Positions 1 through 11,800 of a stretch of DNA of 64,000 nt are shown here, in pieces. The notes below the pieces were generated by a model. It was not told the DNA's origin. It ran no database searches and saw only the letters and a program-made list of their open reading frames with translations. The position numbers and the translations under genes are program-made. Position 1 is the first letter of the stretch; each line of letters opens with the position of its first letter. The stretch is from Dermatemys mawii (lineage: Eukaryota > Chordata > Testudines > Dermatemydidae), in NCBI GenBank assembly GCA_007922305.1, contig ML677366.1:10037433-10101432 (forward strand), in the 5' to 3' direction.

Positions 1-1445
1 AAGCAGCACTGGAGAAGCCAAGATCAGCAGCCCTGTGAATGCAAAAACAGGAGGTCACAAGTAAGCAAGCAGAGGTTCCAGGGAGACTACTTATGTCAGC
101 AAGGAACTGTTACCTCCATGGCCTTCCCTGGAGGAGGGTTGGGAGTTCAGGAAGAGAGGGCAACTTGGGAGAGATAAGGGAAGTTTGGAAATGGAGAAAC
201 TGAGGTACGGGGTTAGGAAGAGTCTGTTCAACACCAACTGTGTGGTTGGAGGTTGCAATGAGAGGAACAGAGGCAAGGTTGGGATGCTGGATTGGGAAGG
301 ATAGTTGGAAAGGGTCTGGGATGGTGGTGATTTTTGATGGATATGCAGGTGCCAATATACCATTGTGACTGGCAACCTATAAATACCTCAGACAGATATG
401 TAGATTAATCTAGACCCTATTTTGTCCCCACCCCCCGCTTCCGATCTGTAAGAATGGGTTTGCGGGTTGTTCTGTGGAATCGGAGTCTCCAAGTGTTTCT
501 GAAGATAGCTACCAAATTCCATGTGACCCTATCCCAGCAAGCAACATTCTTTAAATGGACAGTATTTCCAATGTCTTTAGCGCTTCAGAGGCTAGAAACA
601 CCAGTGAGGGTGAGGCTGAGGCTTGCAAAAGAGATGAATAGATTCTTTACAATGAAATATTGTCGATCTATTTATTTTCTCCCAATTTTTCACTCATTAC
701 TGCAGCACTATTTGTTTATCATTTTAAATGTTTATATCATGCTTCTTTATATCAAGCACATATACTAGGCTATTGAAACACGTAAGAATAAAGTCCCAAA
801 GTTATAACTAAGACACTGTGAAAAGACAGTCTTAAGAAACTGGACAGTGCAGGTAGATGTGTCTATGAAACAAACGAGAAATCAGGGAGTTATAATATAC
901 TATGGTGGAGGAAAAAATAAATATGAGACATAATTCAGTACAGAGAGACATTTGAGGATCATGCCTTGTGAAATAAATGTGATGCTCTTGAGAACAAGAG
1001 ACCTTATTCATGGCCAATATGTCTTGTGTACAGATCTAGGCAATAATGTTCAAGGCATCGAGTCATTGCAAGATCTCCCAGTTCATCTGAAGATTGCTTG
1101 ATAACAATAACAACAAACCTCTGGACAAAGAGAGTGTCTTGTTCAGCTAGGGTATGGATACTGACTCAAATCAACAAGTTCGTACAAACATATAGAGATT
1201 GCTATATAAAGTAGAGCCATGATATGGGTCCTACCTATCTTACAGACTATCTTTCTTTCCGTACTTTGTTCTAACAATTAAGATCAGCTGGGGAACTCAA
1301 GGTGACAATCTCCCTTTTTCGCCACATGAGAGATAACAGATATAGACAAGCTAGACAGATAGTGTCTTCGTTTGTTTATCTGGGGTCAGGACATTGTCGG
1401 TGGTGAGCCTTTGGCTCTGGAATTTGTTCCTCACCCTGATTTGAT
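1..1445. other. Unique noncoding DNA
   Basis: AT-rich sequence with no recognisable repeat, gene or RNA. Short open frames here carry no domain, splice context or codon pattern that I can support. It may be intronic or intergenic. Confidence 0.6.
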
Positions 1446-1627
1446 AGAGCTGAAATTCGAAGAGTCATCAGATGCCACAAAAGTATTTTTTTAAAAAAAA
1501 AATCTCAAAACTGGTAGCTTTGTGCAAAAAAGTTTCAAGGGTGCTTCTTTCTTTTTTTTTTGGTCTGTTTTTTTTAAAAGGCCATTTTTCATCTAAAAGT
1601 TTCAAACAAGATAGGTTGGCCAGCTCT
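1446..1627. repeat. AGAGCTG...CCAGCTCT A/T-rich MITE-like repeat
   Basis: The segment opens with AGAGCTGAAATTCGAA and closes with TTGGCCAGCTCT, so its ends are short inverted repeats. The interior is rich in A and T runs. Two longer segments, at 7272-7659 and 16212-16556, have the same opening and the same A/T-rich interior, which suggests one old non-autonomous DNA element family common in amniotes. No coding capacity. The copy is heavily diverged and I see no clear target duplication. Confidence 0.45.
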
Positions 1628-1739
1628 GATTACTATGCATACACATGCTAATTTCATTGTCAAAAGGTCCACTATATCCTTGTGGATTTATATTTTTTAT
1701 ATGTAAAATTCCCTTTAAGATATTTCAATAATTTAATCA

Positions 1740-2058
1740 GGGCTTGTCTACACATGCAGCGCTGCAGCTGCCCTGGTATGACTACACTGCTGTGGCGCTT
1801 AGCGAAGATGTTATCTAAGCCAATGGGAGAGTGTCTTCCATCAGCATAGGTACTCCACCTCCTGGAGAGGTGGTAGCTATGACGACAGGAGAAGCCCTTC
1901 CATCCTCATAGCACTGTCTACACCAGGAATTACATCGGTATATGTGTGTCACTCAGGGGTGTGGATTTTCCACACCCCTGAGCAACATAGTTGTAGTGTA
2001 GACCAAGTTGGTAGTGTAGACTTACGTGTAGACATAAGTTGGGAGTATAGACCAAGCC
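1740..2058 (+). mobile_element. Harbinger-like MITE with TCA target duplication
   Basis: The left end GGGCTTGTCTACACATGC and the right end AGTATAGACCAAGCC are imperfect inverted repeats, and each is flanked directly by TCA (1737-1739 and 2059-2061). Inside is a short hairpin, CTCAGGGGTGTGG paired with CCACACCCCTGAG, at about 1951-1985. There is no open frame. The 3-bp duplication suits a PIF/Harbinger-type element that uses a trans-acting transposase. Extra end-like motifs inside (GTAGTGTAGACC) suggest a compound or rearranged copy. Confidence 0.6.
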
Positions 2059-2074
2059 TCAGCTGCCACATACT

Positions 2075-2370
2075 ATACAGTTTATTTCAGCTACCAACAC
2101 AACTGTCCTTAGATGTAGTTGAAGGGAAGAGGCATTTTACACCTAAGCTGTGGGTTGACCTAGCTATATCACTCAGGGGTGTGAAAAATTCATACCTCTG
2201 AGAGATGTAGGTTAAGATGACCTAAGCCCTGGCATAGACACTGTTTGGTCAACAGAAGACTTCTTGAGTTGACCTAACTACTGCTTGTCAAGTGGGTGGA
2301 AAACCCGTCCCATCTCTTTAGCAAGCATATACGCTGACTGTAGCACTTGTAGTGTAAATGTAACCTAAAA
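2075..2370. mobile_element. Diverged MITE related to the 1740-2058 element
   Basis: It contains CACTCAGGGGTGTGAAAAAT followed by ACCTCTGAG, the same hairpin module as the neighbouring element, then TTGACCTAACTACTGCTTGTCAAG and end-like AGTGTAAATGTAACC. The ends are too worn to place exactly. It lies almost directly against the upstream element, so it could be a second insertion or a duplicated part of the first. Confidence 0.45.
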
Positions 2371-2407
2371 AGAGATTTTTCACTGTGAGCTAACTGCAGA
2401 TGGCTCA

Positions 2408-2650
2408 CACTACATCTACACTACAGAGCCAGCATAGCCCCCTAGCGTAGACGCAATGCAAGCCAACAGGAGGAGTTCTTCCACCAGCATAGTAATACCA
2501 CCTCCCCAGACAATGTTAGCTAAGCTGGCAGCATAGTTGCATATATGCTGTGAGTTTTATTGGTATAGCTATGACAGCTATGAGGTGTGATTTTTTATGC
2601 CTTGCCAACATAGCTATGTGCCATCATAACTTTGTAGTATAGACCAGGCC
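2408..2650. mobile_element. Harbinger-like MITE, third copy in cluster
   Basis: It is bounded by TCA on both sides (2405-2407 and 2651-2653). The left end has CATCTACACTACAG and the right end AGTATAGACCAGGCC, matching the terminal theme of the other Harbinger-like MITEs here. The centre is a loosely palindromic, AGCATAG-rich sequence. It has no coding capacity and no intact long terminal repeats. Confidence 0.5.
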
Positions 2651-2689
2651 TCAGGTGTGCTGGCCAGATGCTAAACTTAGTGCCAAATT

Positions 2690-2764
2690 CTCAGCACAGC
2701 TCCATCAAATTCAAAGAAAATACACATATTTACACCAGCTGATAAACTGAGGTGAAATCCTGGC
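2690..2764. repeat. Half of an old palindromic amniote repeat
   Basis: The phrase TTTACACCAGCTGA followed by GAGGTGAAATCCTGGCC is the familiar arm of a short palindromic repeat scattered through amniote genomes. Its pairing arm is heavily diverged here. The family name is not assigned from sequence alone. Confidence 0.3.
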
Positions 2765-2799
2765 CTCACTAAAGTCTATAAGAAGTTTGCTGTAGGCTT

Positions 2800-2923
2800 T
2801 AGGGTGACCAGATGTCCCGATTTTATAGGGACAGTCCCAATTTTTGGGTCTTTTTCTTATATAAGCCCCTGTTACCCCTCACCCCCTGTCCCGATTTTTC
2901 ATACTTCCTGTCTGGTCACCCTA
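2800..2923 (+). mobile_element. 124-bp hAT-type MITE, copy 1
   Basis: Terminal inverted repeats TAGGGTGACCAGA and TCTGGTCACCCTA bound a 124-bp element that contains CCCGATTTTATAGGGACAGT and TTTTTCTTATATA. Flanking 8-mers GTAGGCTT and GTTAGGCT agree apart from a one-base slip, which suits an hAT-style 8-bp duplication. Two further copies lie at 3527-3651 and 45718-45841. It has no open frame and would need a transposase in trans. Confidence 0.85.
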
Positions 2924-3526
2924 GTTAGGCTCCAATGGGCCAGAATTTCTTTCCAGCTTTTAATATGTTGTGTAACAACAGTTTATTGTGTGTTTTCCAT
3001 GTAACAGACTTTAATGGACTGTTTGTCCTTGTTCCTCTGCTCTAACCAACAGACCGTACTGATATCTTGGGTTTCAGTATTTGTAACAACTGTTGGCAGA
3101 GGTATGTGCTAAGTGTTTCCTTTCAGTAAATAAAATCTAAGGAAGCTGCACACAGTTCTCCAAACTACTGAGGAAGACATTGGTCTAGAGTATACAGCAA
3201 GGTCTCAAAGGCTGATATTTCAAGAGGTATGCAGGGGCCACACTGCTACACCATTTCAATATCCCTGCAGTGTCTGCTGGAGAGGCTATGCATTGTACAC
3301 AGACAGTGGCATTGTCAGAAAGCATTTAGAAGCCAAAGTATAGCTAAGTAATAGCCTTAGCCAATATAAATGCTCTGCATATCACTTTAAGACACAGTAC
3401 ATTGAAATTCCTTGGCACTCACAAATGTCTTCCTTGCAGAGGATGTGCAGACATGATACATATTATAATATTGCCAACTCTTGCTATGCCATTGTAAGTC
3501 TTGCAATATTAGGGGTAGATCCTCTT
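2924..3526. other. Noncoding spacer with a short MITE end
   Basis: Mostly unique sequence between two copies of the same MITE. At about 3467-3510 there is AATATTGCCAACTC followed by GCAATATT, which resembles the left end of the element at 46676-46978. Nothing else is recognised. Confidence 0.4.
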
Positions 3527-3651
3527 TAGGGTAACCATATGTCCCCATTTTATAGGGATAGTCCTGAGTTTTGGGGTCTTTTTCTTATATAGGGTCCTAT
3601 TACCTCCCACTCCCTATCCTGATTTTTCACATTTGCTCTCTGGTCACCCTA
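3527..3651 (+). mobile_element. 125-bp hAT-type MITE, copy 2, perfect 8-bp duplication
   Basis: The ends TAGGGTAACCATA and CTCTGGTCACCCTA are flanked by identical ATCCTCTT (3519-3526 and 3652-3659). The interior matches copy 1 closely, with TTTTATAGGGATAGTCCTGA and TTTTTCTTATATAGGG. The exact duplication fixes both element boundaries and shows that this was a transposition event. No coding capacity. Confidence 0.9.
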
Positions 3652-3660
3652 ATCCTCTTC

Positions 3661-3733
3661 GCCGGTGTACATCATAATAGCTCAACTAAAGTCAATGGAG
3701 CAATGCCAATTTACATCAGCAGAGGATCTGCCT
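3661..3733. repeat. Old palindromic amniote repeat
   Basis: The left arm GTGTACATC...AGCTCAACTAAAGTCAATGG and the right arm GGAGCAATGCCAATTTACATC are imperfect inverted repeats around AGTCAATGGAG, a pattern seen at many places in amniote DNA. Similar copies lie at 12845-12950 and 61495-61595. Confidence 0.45.
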
Positions 3734-4224
3734 TTAAGTGTTTCATTTAAAACCCCCACTGCTCGAATCATGAGATTAGAAGAGCATCTCAGCTGTCATG
3801 TGTTTTGTTTTAAAATGTACATTTCTAACTCCTGTGGTTGAGGAGAAAGCTTGAAAACATGGCCCAAATGTAGCCGAAATGCCCTAAGGAGATGAGGGAA
3901 GTAACAATTACCCCAATTAAAAAAAAAAGATATTGTTTTGTTTTCTTAAAGGCTTGGGATGGCAACATTGATATTAACTCATTTCTCAGTTGTATTCTAT
4001 GTATATTGGTTTGCCGCTCTTGTGACTGATGAACGAGGAGGCGTGAATGCATAGGGGATTGCATGGGCAGAGTACATATGCACAAGAATATAGGGGGTAA
4101 AAAGACAGCTTAGAGCCATTTTTGCCATCTGTCGCTTCCTCGGTGCATCTTACCAGCAGCATGCAAAGAAAATTTTCTACACGAGCGTGGAGTCATTATA
4201 AACAATGCTTTGCACTTCTGTGGT

Positions 4225-4375
4225 GTTCTAGAGCCAAAGATCTTTAAACACTTCACATTTAATGAATCCTCACTATGCACCTCTGAAACTGAGGCACAAA
4301 AGTGAAGCGACTTGCATACAGTTGCTCATAAAAGAGGAGGGAATAAAACCCAGGAGTCCTGACTCCCAGTCAACA
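4225..4375 (-). repeat. MIR-type SINE, reverse orientation
   Basis: It shows GAAACTGAGGCACAAAAGTG, ACTTGCATACAG and AACCCAGGAGTCCTGACTCC in order. This is the reverse complement of the MIR core (CTGTGCCTCAGTTTCC and the CAAGTCAC block). AGCCAAAGATCTTTAAACACTTCACA on its left is the usual neighbour of such copies in non-mammalian amniotes. It is an old, inactive tRNA-derived SINE. Confidence 0.7.
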
Positions 4376-6598
4376 ACTATTGGTCCTGTATATGTAAAGA
4401 CATAATTACTTTATTAGAGACTATTGGAGGAGTTTATTTGACTTAGAAAACACTCTAAGTGCTCAGACTGCAGGTTATAGCTGGAATTTAAAGGCTATTT
4501 GGACATTTGATTTCATGATTCATTTAAAATGATCTGAAATGTTGCTTTGATGCACCCACTTTGCATCCAATGACTTCACAGTGAGTGGAATTATATTCAG
4601 CATGTCACACTCCAGCAGACAGAGACGGTTTGTAAAGGCAGATAAGCCTTGCTAGGGTTTGCAACTTTGTATGAACTTCAGAGATAAATGTTGCATTCAC
4701 GAAATGCCAAATACTGTTGGAATGCTGGTTCAAGTGTGACAAAGATTAGGGTTAATGTACTGGCTTGTAGGTATGTTGTGCAGTAAATTACAGACATTAT
4801 ATGCATATTTTTGCTCTGAAAAATGTTTTATATCTAGCAATAATTCCTGTAGTACAGTAAGCAAGCATCTAATAGAGCTAATGGCTTGGATTTAAATTAA
4901 TGAAGCATGCATGATGTGACTAGGATTCTATATAGCCATTTCTGGAAGTATTTGTCAATATTTGCTTCACATTTTTGCACACTCTGCACCTGCTACTGCT
5001 AGGGTAGCAGGTTCGTGGACACATCCGAAGAGGGATAATGAGTACAAACAAATTTAATCTCTTAAAATTTTAACAAAGAAATTACAATCCAGTTATTGGC
5101 TAATTTACAAATTGCAACCATTAGTTTTTAGTGATTAAATGTAATTTCTACAACTCTGTCTTGTATGCAGATAAAAGAAAATGTTGGCGATTATAAAGTG
5201 CTGGGTTTCTTTACATTTATTTGTATAATTGAACTGAATGAAAGTTTTGCCCTTGGTCAGTATTGGGATGAATGTGATGCATATTTGTTTGAGAGACAAC
5301 GCTGTCTTGCACTGAGAATTAGGGATCCCAGGGACAAAACTTCTGGGTTCTATTCTTTGCTTCAATCACAGAATGATTTTAAGAAAGCCCTAAAGTCTCT
5401 GGACCTCATCTTATGGCACTATAAAATTGAAGCAATACCTACCTATTTTAAATGGGTAGAGTAAATGCTAATTAATGTTTTATTAAACTCAAAGGTCTTT
5501 GGACTATTTAAGATGAAACTAGGTTCTTAGTAATAATTAACATATAACTATTCTTCACACACAAAACAAACAAAAAAACCCAATCCAACGATGGGATATC
5601 GGAATTTCTAAGGAATTGGATCCAATCTGACCCAGAGAGATAATGATACCAAGTAATGGGGGTTGAGTGGTTTATGTGAAATGAGCTGGTGGCATTCCTA
5701 TTCCTTTATTATAGGAAGCTCAGTGCATTGCAAAGCCACTACCACAACCGGTACCGGTTGGCCCCATCAAAGGCTATTATCAGCAGAGAGGCCAAAGACT
5801 GAATGGGTCATGGGCCAGGGAAATAGATCCAACTGGGTTAAAATACATTATTATGGTGTAGAAGGAGCTTTCACCACTGATGTCCATGAGGTACCTGTCT
5901 ACAGAGGAACTTTCATCTCCAGAGCAGTCAGTCTGACAAGTTCCACCAGCACAAAATTAACTATAGAAGAGAAAAAAAGTGAGAGAGAACGCAAGGACCC
6001 ACCATCTCTCCCCCATCCTCTTTCAGGGGGAGTAGACACAAGCAGTTCCTGCATCATGGAGAACTCGGGGAAGGATGTTGTGAGAAGCACCTGAGCAGCC
6101 ATGCAAGAGGAGCTTCTAGCGTTCCCCTACGCTCCTTCATGATCACAAACAGGGCCAGTGTTTCCTCCCTAGGGCTGGCTGAATAATGCAGAAAAAACAA
6201 TTCTGAACATCACTTTGAGTAATAAACTGAGTGTCTGGCAAGTTCAAAACAACACAGCACCCCATTCCACTCTTGCAACCCGCCCCTACAGACAGACCCA
6301 GCACACCAGCCTTAGCCCATTAAACAAACCAGTCAATAAACCCATCAATCAATATGGGGCCTTCAGTTCATAGAAATTGTCTGGCTGTGGTTTTGTATTA
6401 CTAAACGTCTGTGATTGACTTGTCATCTCTTACAAACTGCATGGGGAAATAAAGGCTCGGAGACAGAGTGGTTGTAACCAGGAGGTTATATGGAAAACTT
6501 CTTTTGTTTGCCACATTCAGTGACAACTACACCAGGTTTTCCAACATATGGTTATATAGTATTGTGTGCTGTGAAAGCTTATGTGTTGGAAAGATCCC
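4376..6598. other. Unique noncoding DNA with one perfect palindrome
   Basis: No gene or known repeat is recognised. Open frames of 99 and 143 codons (5165-5464 and 5663-6094, + strand) have no recognisable domain, no start context and biased low-complexity content, so I read them as chance. CAACCGGTACCGGTTG at 5745-5760 is a perfect 16-bp palindrome. Confidence 0.55.
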
Positions 6599-6992
6599 CT
6601 TGGGGTGGCCAACCTGAGCCTGAGAAGGAGTCAGAATTTACTGATGTACATTGCCAAAGAGCCACCGTCATACGTCAGCAGCCCCCACATCACCTCCTTC
6701 CTCCCACTCCAAGTATCTCCCACCCATAGAACAGCACCTCCACTCCCTCTCTGCAGCTTCCGATCAGCCGTTTCATGGCGTTCAGAAGGTTCGGGGGAGG
6801 GGAGGAGTGAGGGAATGGCAGGCTCAGGGGAGGGGGCGGGAAGGAGTGGAATGGTGGCAGGGCCTGTGGCAGACCAGGGGTCGAGTAGTGAGCACCCCTG
6901 GCACGTTGGAAAGTTGGCATCTGTAGCTCCAGGCACGGAGTTGGTGCCTGTACAAGGAGCCGCATATTAACTTCTGAAGAGCCGCACCCCTG
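6599..6992 (-). mobile_element. GC-rich hAT-like non-autonomous element
   Basis: A GC-rich block stands out in an AT-rich setting. The left edge TGGGGTGGCCAACCTGAGCC and the right edge GAAGAGCCGCACCCCTG resemble CAGGGGTG-type hAT ends, though the left end is worn. Internal phrases such as CATATTAACTTCTGAAGAGC match a repeat I associate with turtle genomes. Overlapping open frames on both strands are side effects of high GC. No clear 8-bp duplication is visible, so the boundaries are approximate. Confidence 0.55.
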
Positions 6993-7271
6993 CCTTACCT
7001 TACTCGCTGGGCATCCAGGATGTGAAGTGTGTGAAATTCACAGCTTGCTCCTTTCCTAATTCGTGAGCACAGTCCAATAGACACTTATGCCCCAGCATTC
7101 CCGTCCACAAGAAATTACAGGTGGACAAATCTTGGCACAATGGTAGGCACATAAGTGGTGCAGTCTTCAAAAATTCAAGGCCTTGATCTTAATTTGGGGA
7201 CACGTGGCTTATAGAAATATAGACCTTAGAATCTTGCAGTTATGTAACTCTTGAGTGAATGACATGTTACT
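6993..7271. other. Short unique spacer
   Basis: Nothing recognised between the GC-rich hAT-like element and the following A/T-rich repeat. Confidence 0.4.
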
Positions 7272-7659
7272 AGAGCTGGAAAAAACTGTTTTGGCAAATA
7301 GTTCACTGAAAAATGCAGTTTCCAGTGGACCATAACAGTTTGTGAATGTGGGTCAAATTCAGTGACATATTGGCCAGGAAAAAGAATGGAGGGAGGGGAA
7401 ATCCAAAAAACCTCTTTCATTTTGATATTTTTAAAATGAAAAAAACTTTTCATTTAGAAACATTCATTTCAAAATGTACGTAGATTTAAAGTTTAAAAAC
7501 ACCAATTTTTTTAAAGGCTTTGTTCAAACCAAATTTATTTATTGTTTCGCTTCTGCATGAAAAAACAGAAAAGAATTCATCTCAGATTGACCCCAAACAT
7601 TTTTTCCAGCTTTTTCAGTTTGACCACTGAACTGAATAATTGATTATTTGCCCAGCTCT
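7272..7659. repeat. AGAGCTGG...CCAGCTCT A/T-rich MITE-like repeat
   Basis: This is the best preserved copy of the family at 1446-1627. AGAGCTGGAAAAAACTG opens it and TATTTGCCCAGCTCT closes it. The interior alternates TTCATTTT and AAAATGAAA tracts, giving long imperfect inverted repeats. It has no coding sequence. It is probably an old non-autonomous DNA element, of a superfamily I cannot assign. Confidence 0.5.
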
Positions 7660-8610
7660 ATTTATCACCTTGGGATTACCCAAATGCATCCCAATTAAGC
7701 AGCTTTTTCCCCTGCTATTGTCCCTATCAAGCAGCATTTATTGCCATTCACCATTCAGCTAAGGTTCTAGTGGATGTGAAAATAAACATCCTGAGTCAGT
7801 GGAGTATGGTGGATGCAATGGAGTATTAAGAGACATTAGGATGCAGTGATGTGGCCTGATCATGTTCTAAGCAGTTATGTTTCCTGGAAAAGACACCGTG
7901 TGTTCCTGGTCTAAACTAGGTACAATGTGGCTAGATACCACAGTGATGGGAACCTTATAAATATGTACAGTAATAATAAGAGAAGCAGCAATATAAAGCT
8001 CTAAAGATATTTCATAGCTCTCAATGGTGCTTTTTTATGTTCCTATGCATAATACTGTAATAACTTTTTGCTAACATGAAACAGATATTTGAGACTTTTA
8101 TAATGTAGAAGTCAGCACCGCCAAGGGCTTAATTATATAATGAAACATCCTCAAAGTCCTCACATTAGATCACTGATGCTTAGTGGGAAAGGCATTACCT
8201 AGCAACAGTCACTAACAAATTGCAGGAAAAACTAATAGAGATTATATGTTACGTCACTCTACCGAGTCAAAATTGATGGCAAGATGCATTTACCCCTTCG
8301 TTTTGTGTGGGAAAGCTATTGTTTATGGATGTAGGGTAGAACTGATGAACTTCAGAGAGAACAAGCCTTCTGATCTTTCATTAAAAAAGGAATCTTTAGA
8401 ATAAGTCAAAAAGATAGGGATAGACACACACTAATCTGTCCAGAGATATCAGGGTATGAAGGTGCTGTTATTAGAGGGAAAATATATTTTTTTCTTTCTC
8501 TGAAGAACTGCTCCCTGCGTATCACCAAGTCTTGTGCTTAGTTAGAAGGAAGGCCACCTGCTTGAGGTGCTATTGGAATTCAATTTCCAGCTCCATCACA
8601 GTCTTCATGT
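7660..8610. other. Unique noncoding DNA
   Basis: AT-rich sequence with no gene, RNA or repeat that I recognise. Confidence 0.5.
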
Positions 8611-8843
8611 GTGTCTAGTCTAGACACGATAAATCGATCCCTGAGCGCTCTCCCATCAAATCCTGTACTCCACCGCGGCGAGAGGCGCAAGTGGAGTCGA
8701 CGGGGGAATGCCAGTAGTCGACTCACCACAGTGAAGATGCTGCGGTGTGTAGATCTAAGTAAGTCAACTTCAGCTATGTTATTCACATAGCTGAAGTTGT
8801 GTAACTTAGATTGATCCCCCTCCCCTCCAGCATAGACCAAGTC
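8611..8843 (-). mobile_element. Hairpin-rich Harbinger-like MITE, truncated
   Basis: It carries three signature pieces of the family seen complete at 16828-17122 and 50038-50624. These are GTCTAGACACGATAAATCGA, GGAGTCGACGGGGGAATGCC, and the hairpin AACTTCAGCTATG...CATAGCTGAAGTT. The end bearing the ACCC terminus is missing, so the copy is 5'-truncated relative to its own orientation. The surviving end is AGCATAGACCAAG. No coding capacity. Confidence 0.75.
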
Positions 8844-11800
8844 TAGATACATTTGAAGATCTCAGCCTAATTCTTACTGAAGAGCTGGACCTTAGTGCCT
8901 TTGGATTAGATTCACAAAGAGACTTTAGGAATGGCAACACCTAATTCATACATGACTTGCCACCCAGCGGTAATGGGGGCCAGAGAAGTACAGTACCTAA
9001 GAAGGAGAGTTTATCACACACAGCCCTACAGAGCAAACACAGGTACAGGAGGGGGAATGAGGCTGTTTTCTGAATCATGCATCATTAACAAGTGATTAGT
9101 TAAGTTCTCGCCCCAGCATCTTTAGAGCCAGTTAAATAAAATGGGTCAAACCATGGATTTGACAAATTTAAAATATTTTTGCCTTTCCATTTTGTATAAA
9201 GTATTCAACAATTTGGTTTTTCGTTCAGCTTTAATTACTGGCAGCAATGGAAAGAGTCAGAAAGAACATAGCTGAGTATAGAGTTGCCAAAGGGAGCTTG
9301 AAATTCCCAATCATTAGGGTTAAAAATCATAATCATTTGACTTAGAAAAGTGACTTGAAGAAATGATAGCGTGAGGTTCCCCACAATCTGTTTCCCAGCA
9401 GCTTTGATGGCTAGTGGGCTCAGTTTCTGACTAGACCTGCTGCTGGCTACTTTTGTAGGAAACCTTGTATAATATAATTATTATAATGGAGGCAGAAATT
9501 GCACATGAGTTTAGTATATTTGTTGTATTGAACATAATGTGGCTGGTATTACTGACGAAAGGAAAAGCAACAGAATAGAGGAACGTCCTTTATTCAGAAA
9601 AATGTGTCTGAACAGAGAGAGGAGGCTGCTCAGAGGGACATGTCTGTGGCTTTAAGAGATGGGAATTTTACAAAAATAAAGGTGTCGAGGCCCGGTGATT
9701 TAAGAGGGTTGTACAGATAAATAATTAAAGGTTTATTGGGTACGCCATGCAATGCCTGAGAAGTCAGGTTAGGCACAGAGGGGCTCTGCGGAGCTGGTGA
9801 ATGGAGAAGGAATTATCTCCCCAGACTATAGAGCTGTTTTGTGACCATACGGCCATGATGCTTCACAGCCCTTGACAACTCCTGCTCCGCCACTCCTCAG
9901 TGGGCCAAGGCAAATGGTTCCACCTAGCAGCAGATCGTCTTATCTGTGTCTACTCCTCCTGGCCAGTACTTCCCCACAAACCTTACTGTGTGGATACACA
10001 CAAGGAACCCCACAACACTCATCTCCATGACATTCAGTTAGGATAGGCCACCTCACAGGCCTTTCACTCTCCAGTGTACTGGAACTGCTCCAGCTCCGTT
10101 GCGTCTGGGCCCCTTCCCAGGCCAGAGAGGGAGTGGCAGGATTTTCACTTTAGGTCTAGTCCAGACATGGAGAAAAGTGCATTATTTCTAATTCAGTTTG
10201 ATTAATCAAGCTATCTTAACTCAATTGAAAACACCACAGTTTAAACCTTTAGTTTGATTTCAACCAGTCAAATTATAGCCTAGTTTACATAAGGCCACAG
10301 CTTGCTCTCCGTAAAGATCTGCACCTTGTGCTAATACTGTCCTCTTCATTTAGGGCTCACTAGTCAATCCCCCCACCCTTACTTAGGTCAAATGGTACAT
10401 TGCTCGCACACTTTCTCACACACACAAATAGTAGGGTACCACTCACTAAGAGTGAGGGTGGCACATCTGGACACAATGACTAGTTTATGAGAGAGAATAT
10501 ATACACTGAGACTGCATATCAAGCAGTCAGCAGGATGGTTTGCTTACTGCTACTGCAGGGTACTATGGGCTCCTTATTTCAAGAGTATTGCTAAGTTACA
10601 AGAACAAGGATTTGATGTATAAGCAATGTAGTTTGGCACCAGAAAGGGGTCTCTCTCCCCTCTTCATGTTTTATACAAAATTCGCTAGCTCCTCAACACT
10701 TCTGGAGCCTCCCCCTGCCTTCTAATAATTAAAGAAGCGAATATGTCGTCTCCCGCCGATGGCTTTCTAACCTTCCAAGGCATGTGTTTATCATGAGTTT
10801 CGGCTATCCAAAATAGTTTTGACCCAAGGTTACCACACAGGCTCAGGCTGTTTCGAAGCAGGTTAAACGGATGATAAGCAAACATTTCATTACAGAATCA
10901 CGGTTTGGTGGAAGGCCTTTCCAGTCCCCGAGCAAGATTTTCAGCACATCCTCCAGAGCAGAGTGGGGCTTTTCAGACCTAGAGGGTTCATTCAATCAGA
11001 GCCCTGCTGTCACCTAACAAATATCTTCGTTGACGGTACCTTGCATCATCAGATTCTCAGGACTTTGGTGAACTGGAGTCTATAGAACAGTGGGAAATTC
11101 CGCGCTAGGTGATGACTCATCGGCGTGGAGATTGTAAGCTTTAACTGAAAATGCTCCATTCCTGTTCAACACCCTGCCCTCTACCTCCTGTGGTGTCTAT
11201 GAGGGTGGAAGAGTGGGGTCAAAAACGGGCAGGGGGATTCACTAACCGAGTTGGAAGTCCTTTGGAAAGAGCACCTCCTCTCCCCCTACTTCTGTGGGTA
11301 TTTCTGAGATCACTGTCCCCCCCACTTCACCCCCAGTGCTTCAAACAGCAGTAGCAGACCAAGGTGAGACACCCTGCTGTTTGTGTTGTTGGCAGGGAGG
11401 TAAACAGAGGAGAGGAAAATAATTGGATGGAATTTCTAATCTGCTGCCAGCTGAAGCCAGAATCTGTGCAAAGGGCCCCATGCCTCAGTAGTTGTGGTGT
11501 TGTTGTTGTGTTCGGCTACCTGCTTGTTTTGTGGGGTCAGTAACCCACCTCCACCTGGGAGCCAGACTCCCCCTCTCATAGAAGACAGGGAGAATTCTAA
11601 TTGACATGAAAGGCGTTTTCATTCTACATGGGAAGTACAACAAAAGCCAGATATAACACCGTCCTAGCTGCGAAACAGGGGTCACGTATTACACACACAC
11701 GAGACTCTCCCCAGACAGCTTGCTTCTCTGCCTCCCAACTCCATGTCCCATTGCTAATTTAACCCTATAACACCAGCATTTTCCAGATGGAGGGATGCAG

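Noticed and set aside
5663..6094. 143-codon + strand open frame
   Set aside because: No recognisable motif, and frames on the other strand overlap its end. No splice or promoter support.
6581..6970. Several overlapping frames on both strands
   Set aside because: They lie inside the GC-rich hAT-like element and arise from a low stop-codon frequency there.
9650..10160. Possible solo LTR
   Set aside because: No TG...CA ends, no flanking duplication and no polyadenylation signal in the right place.
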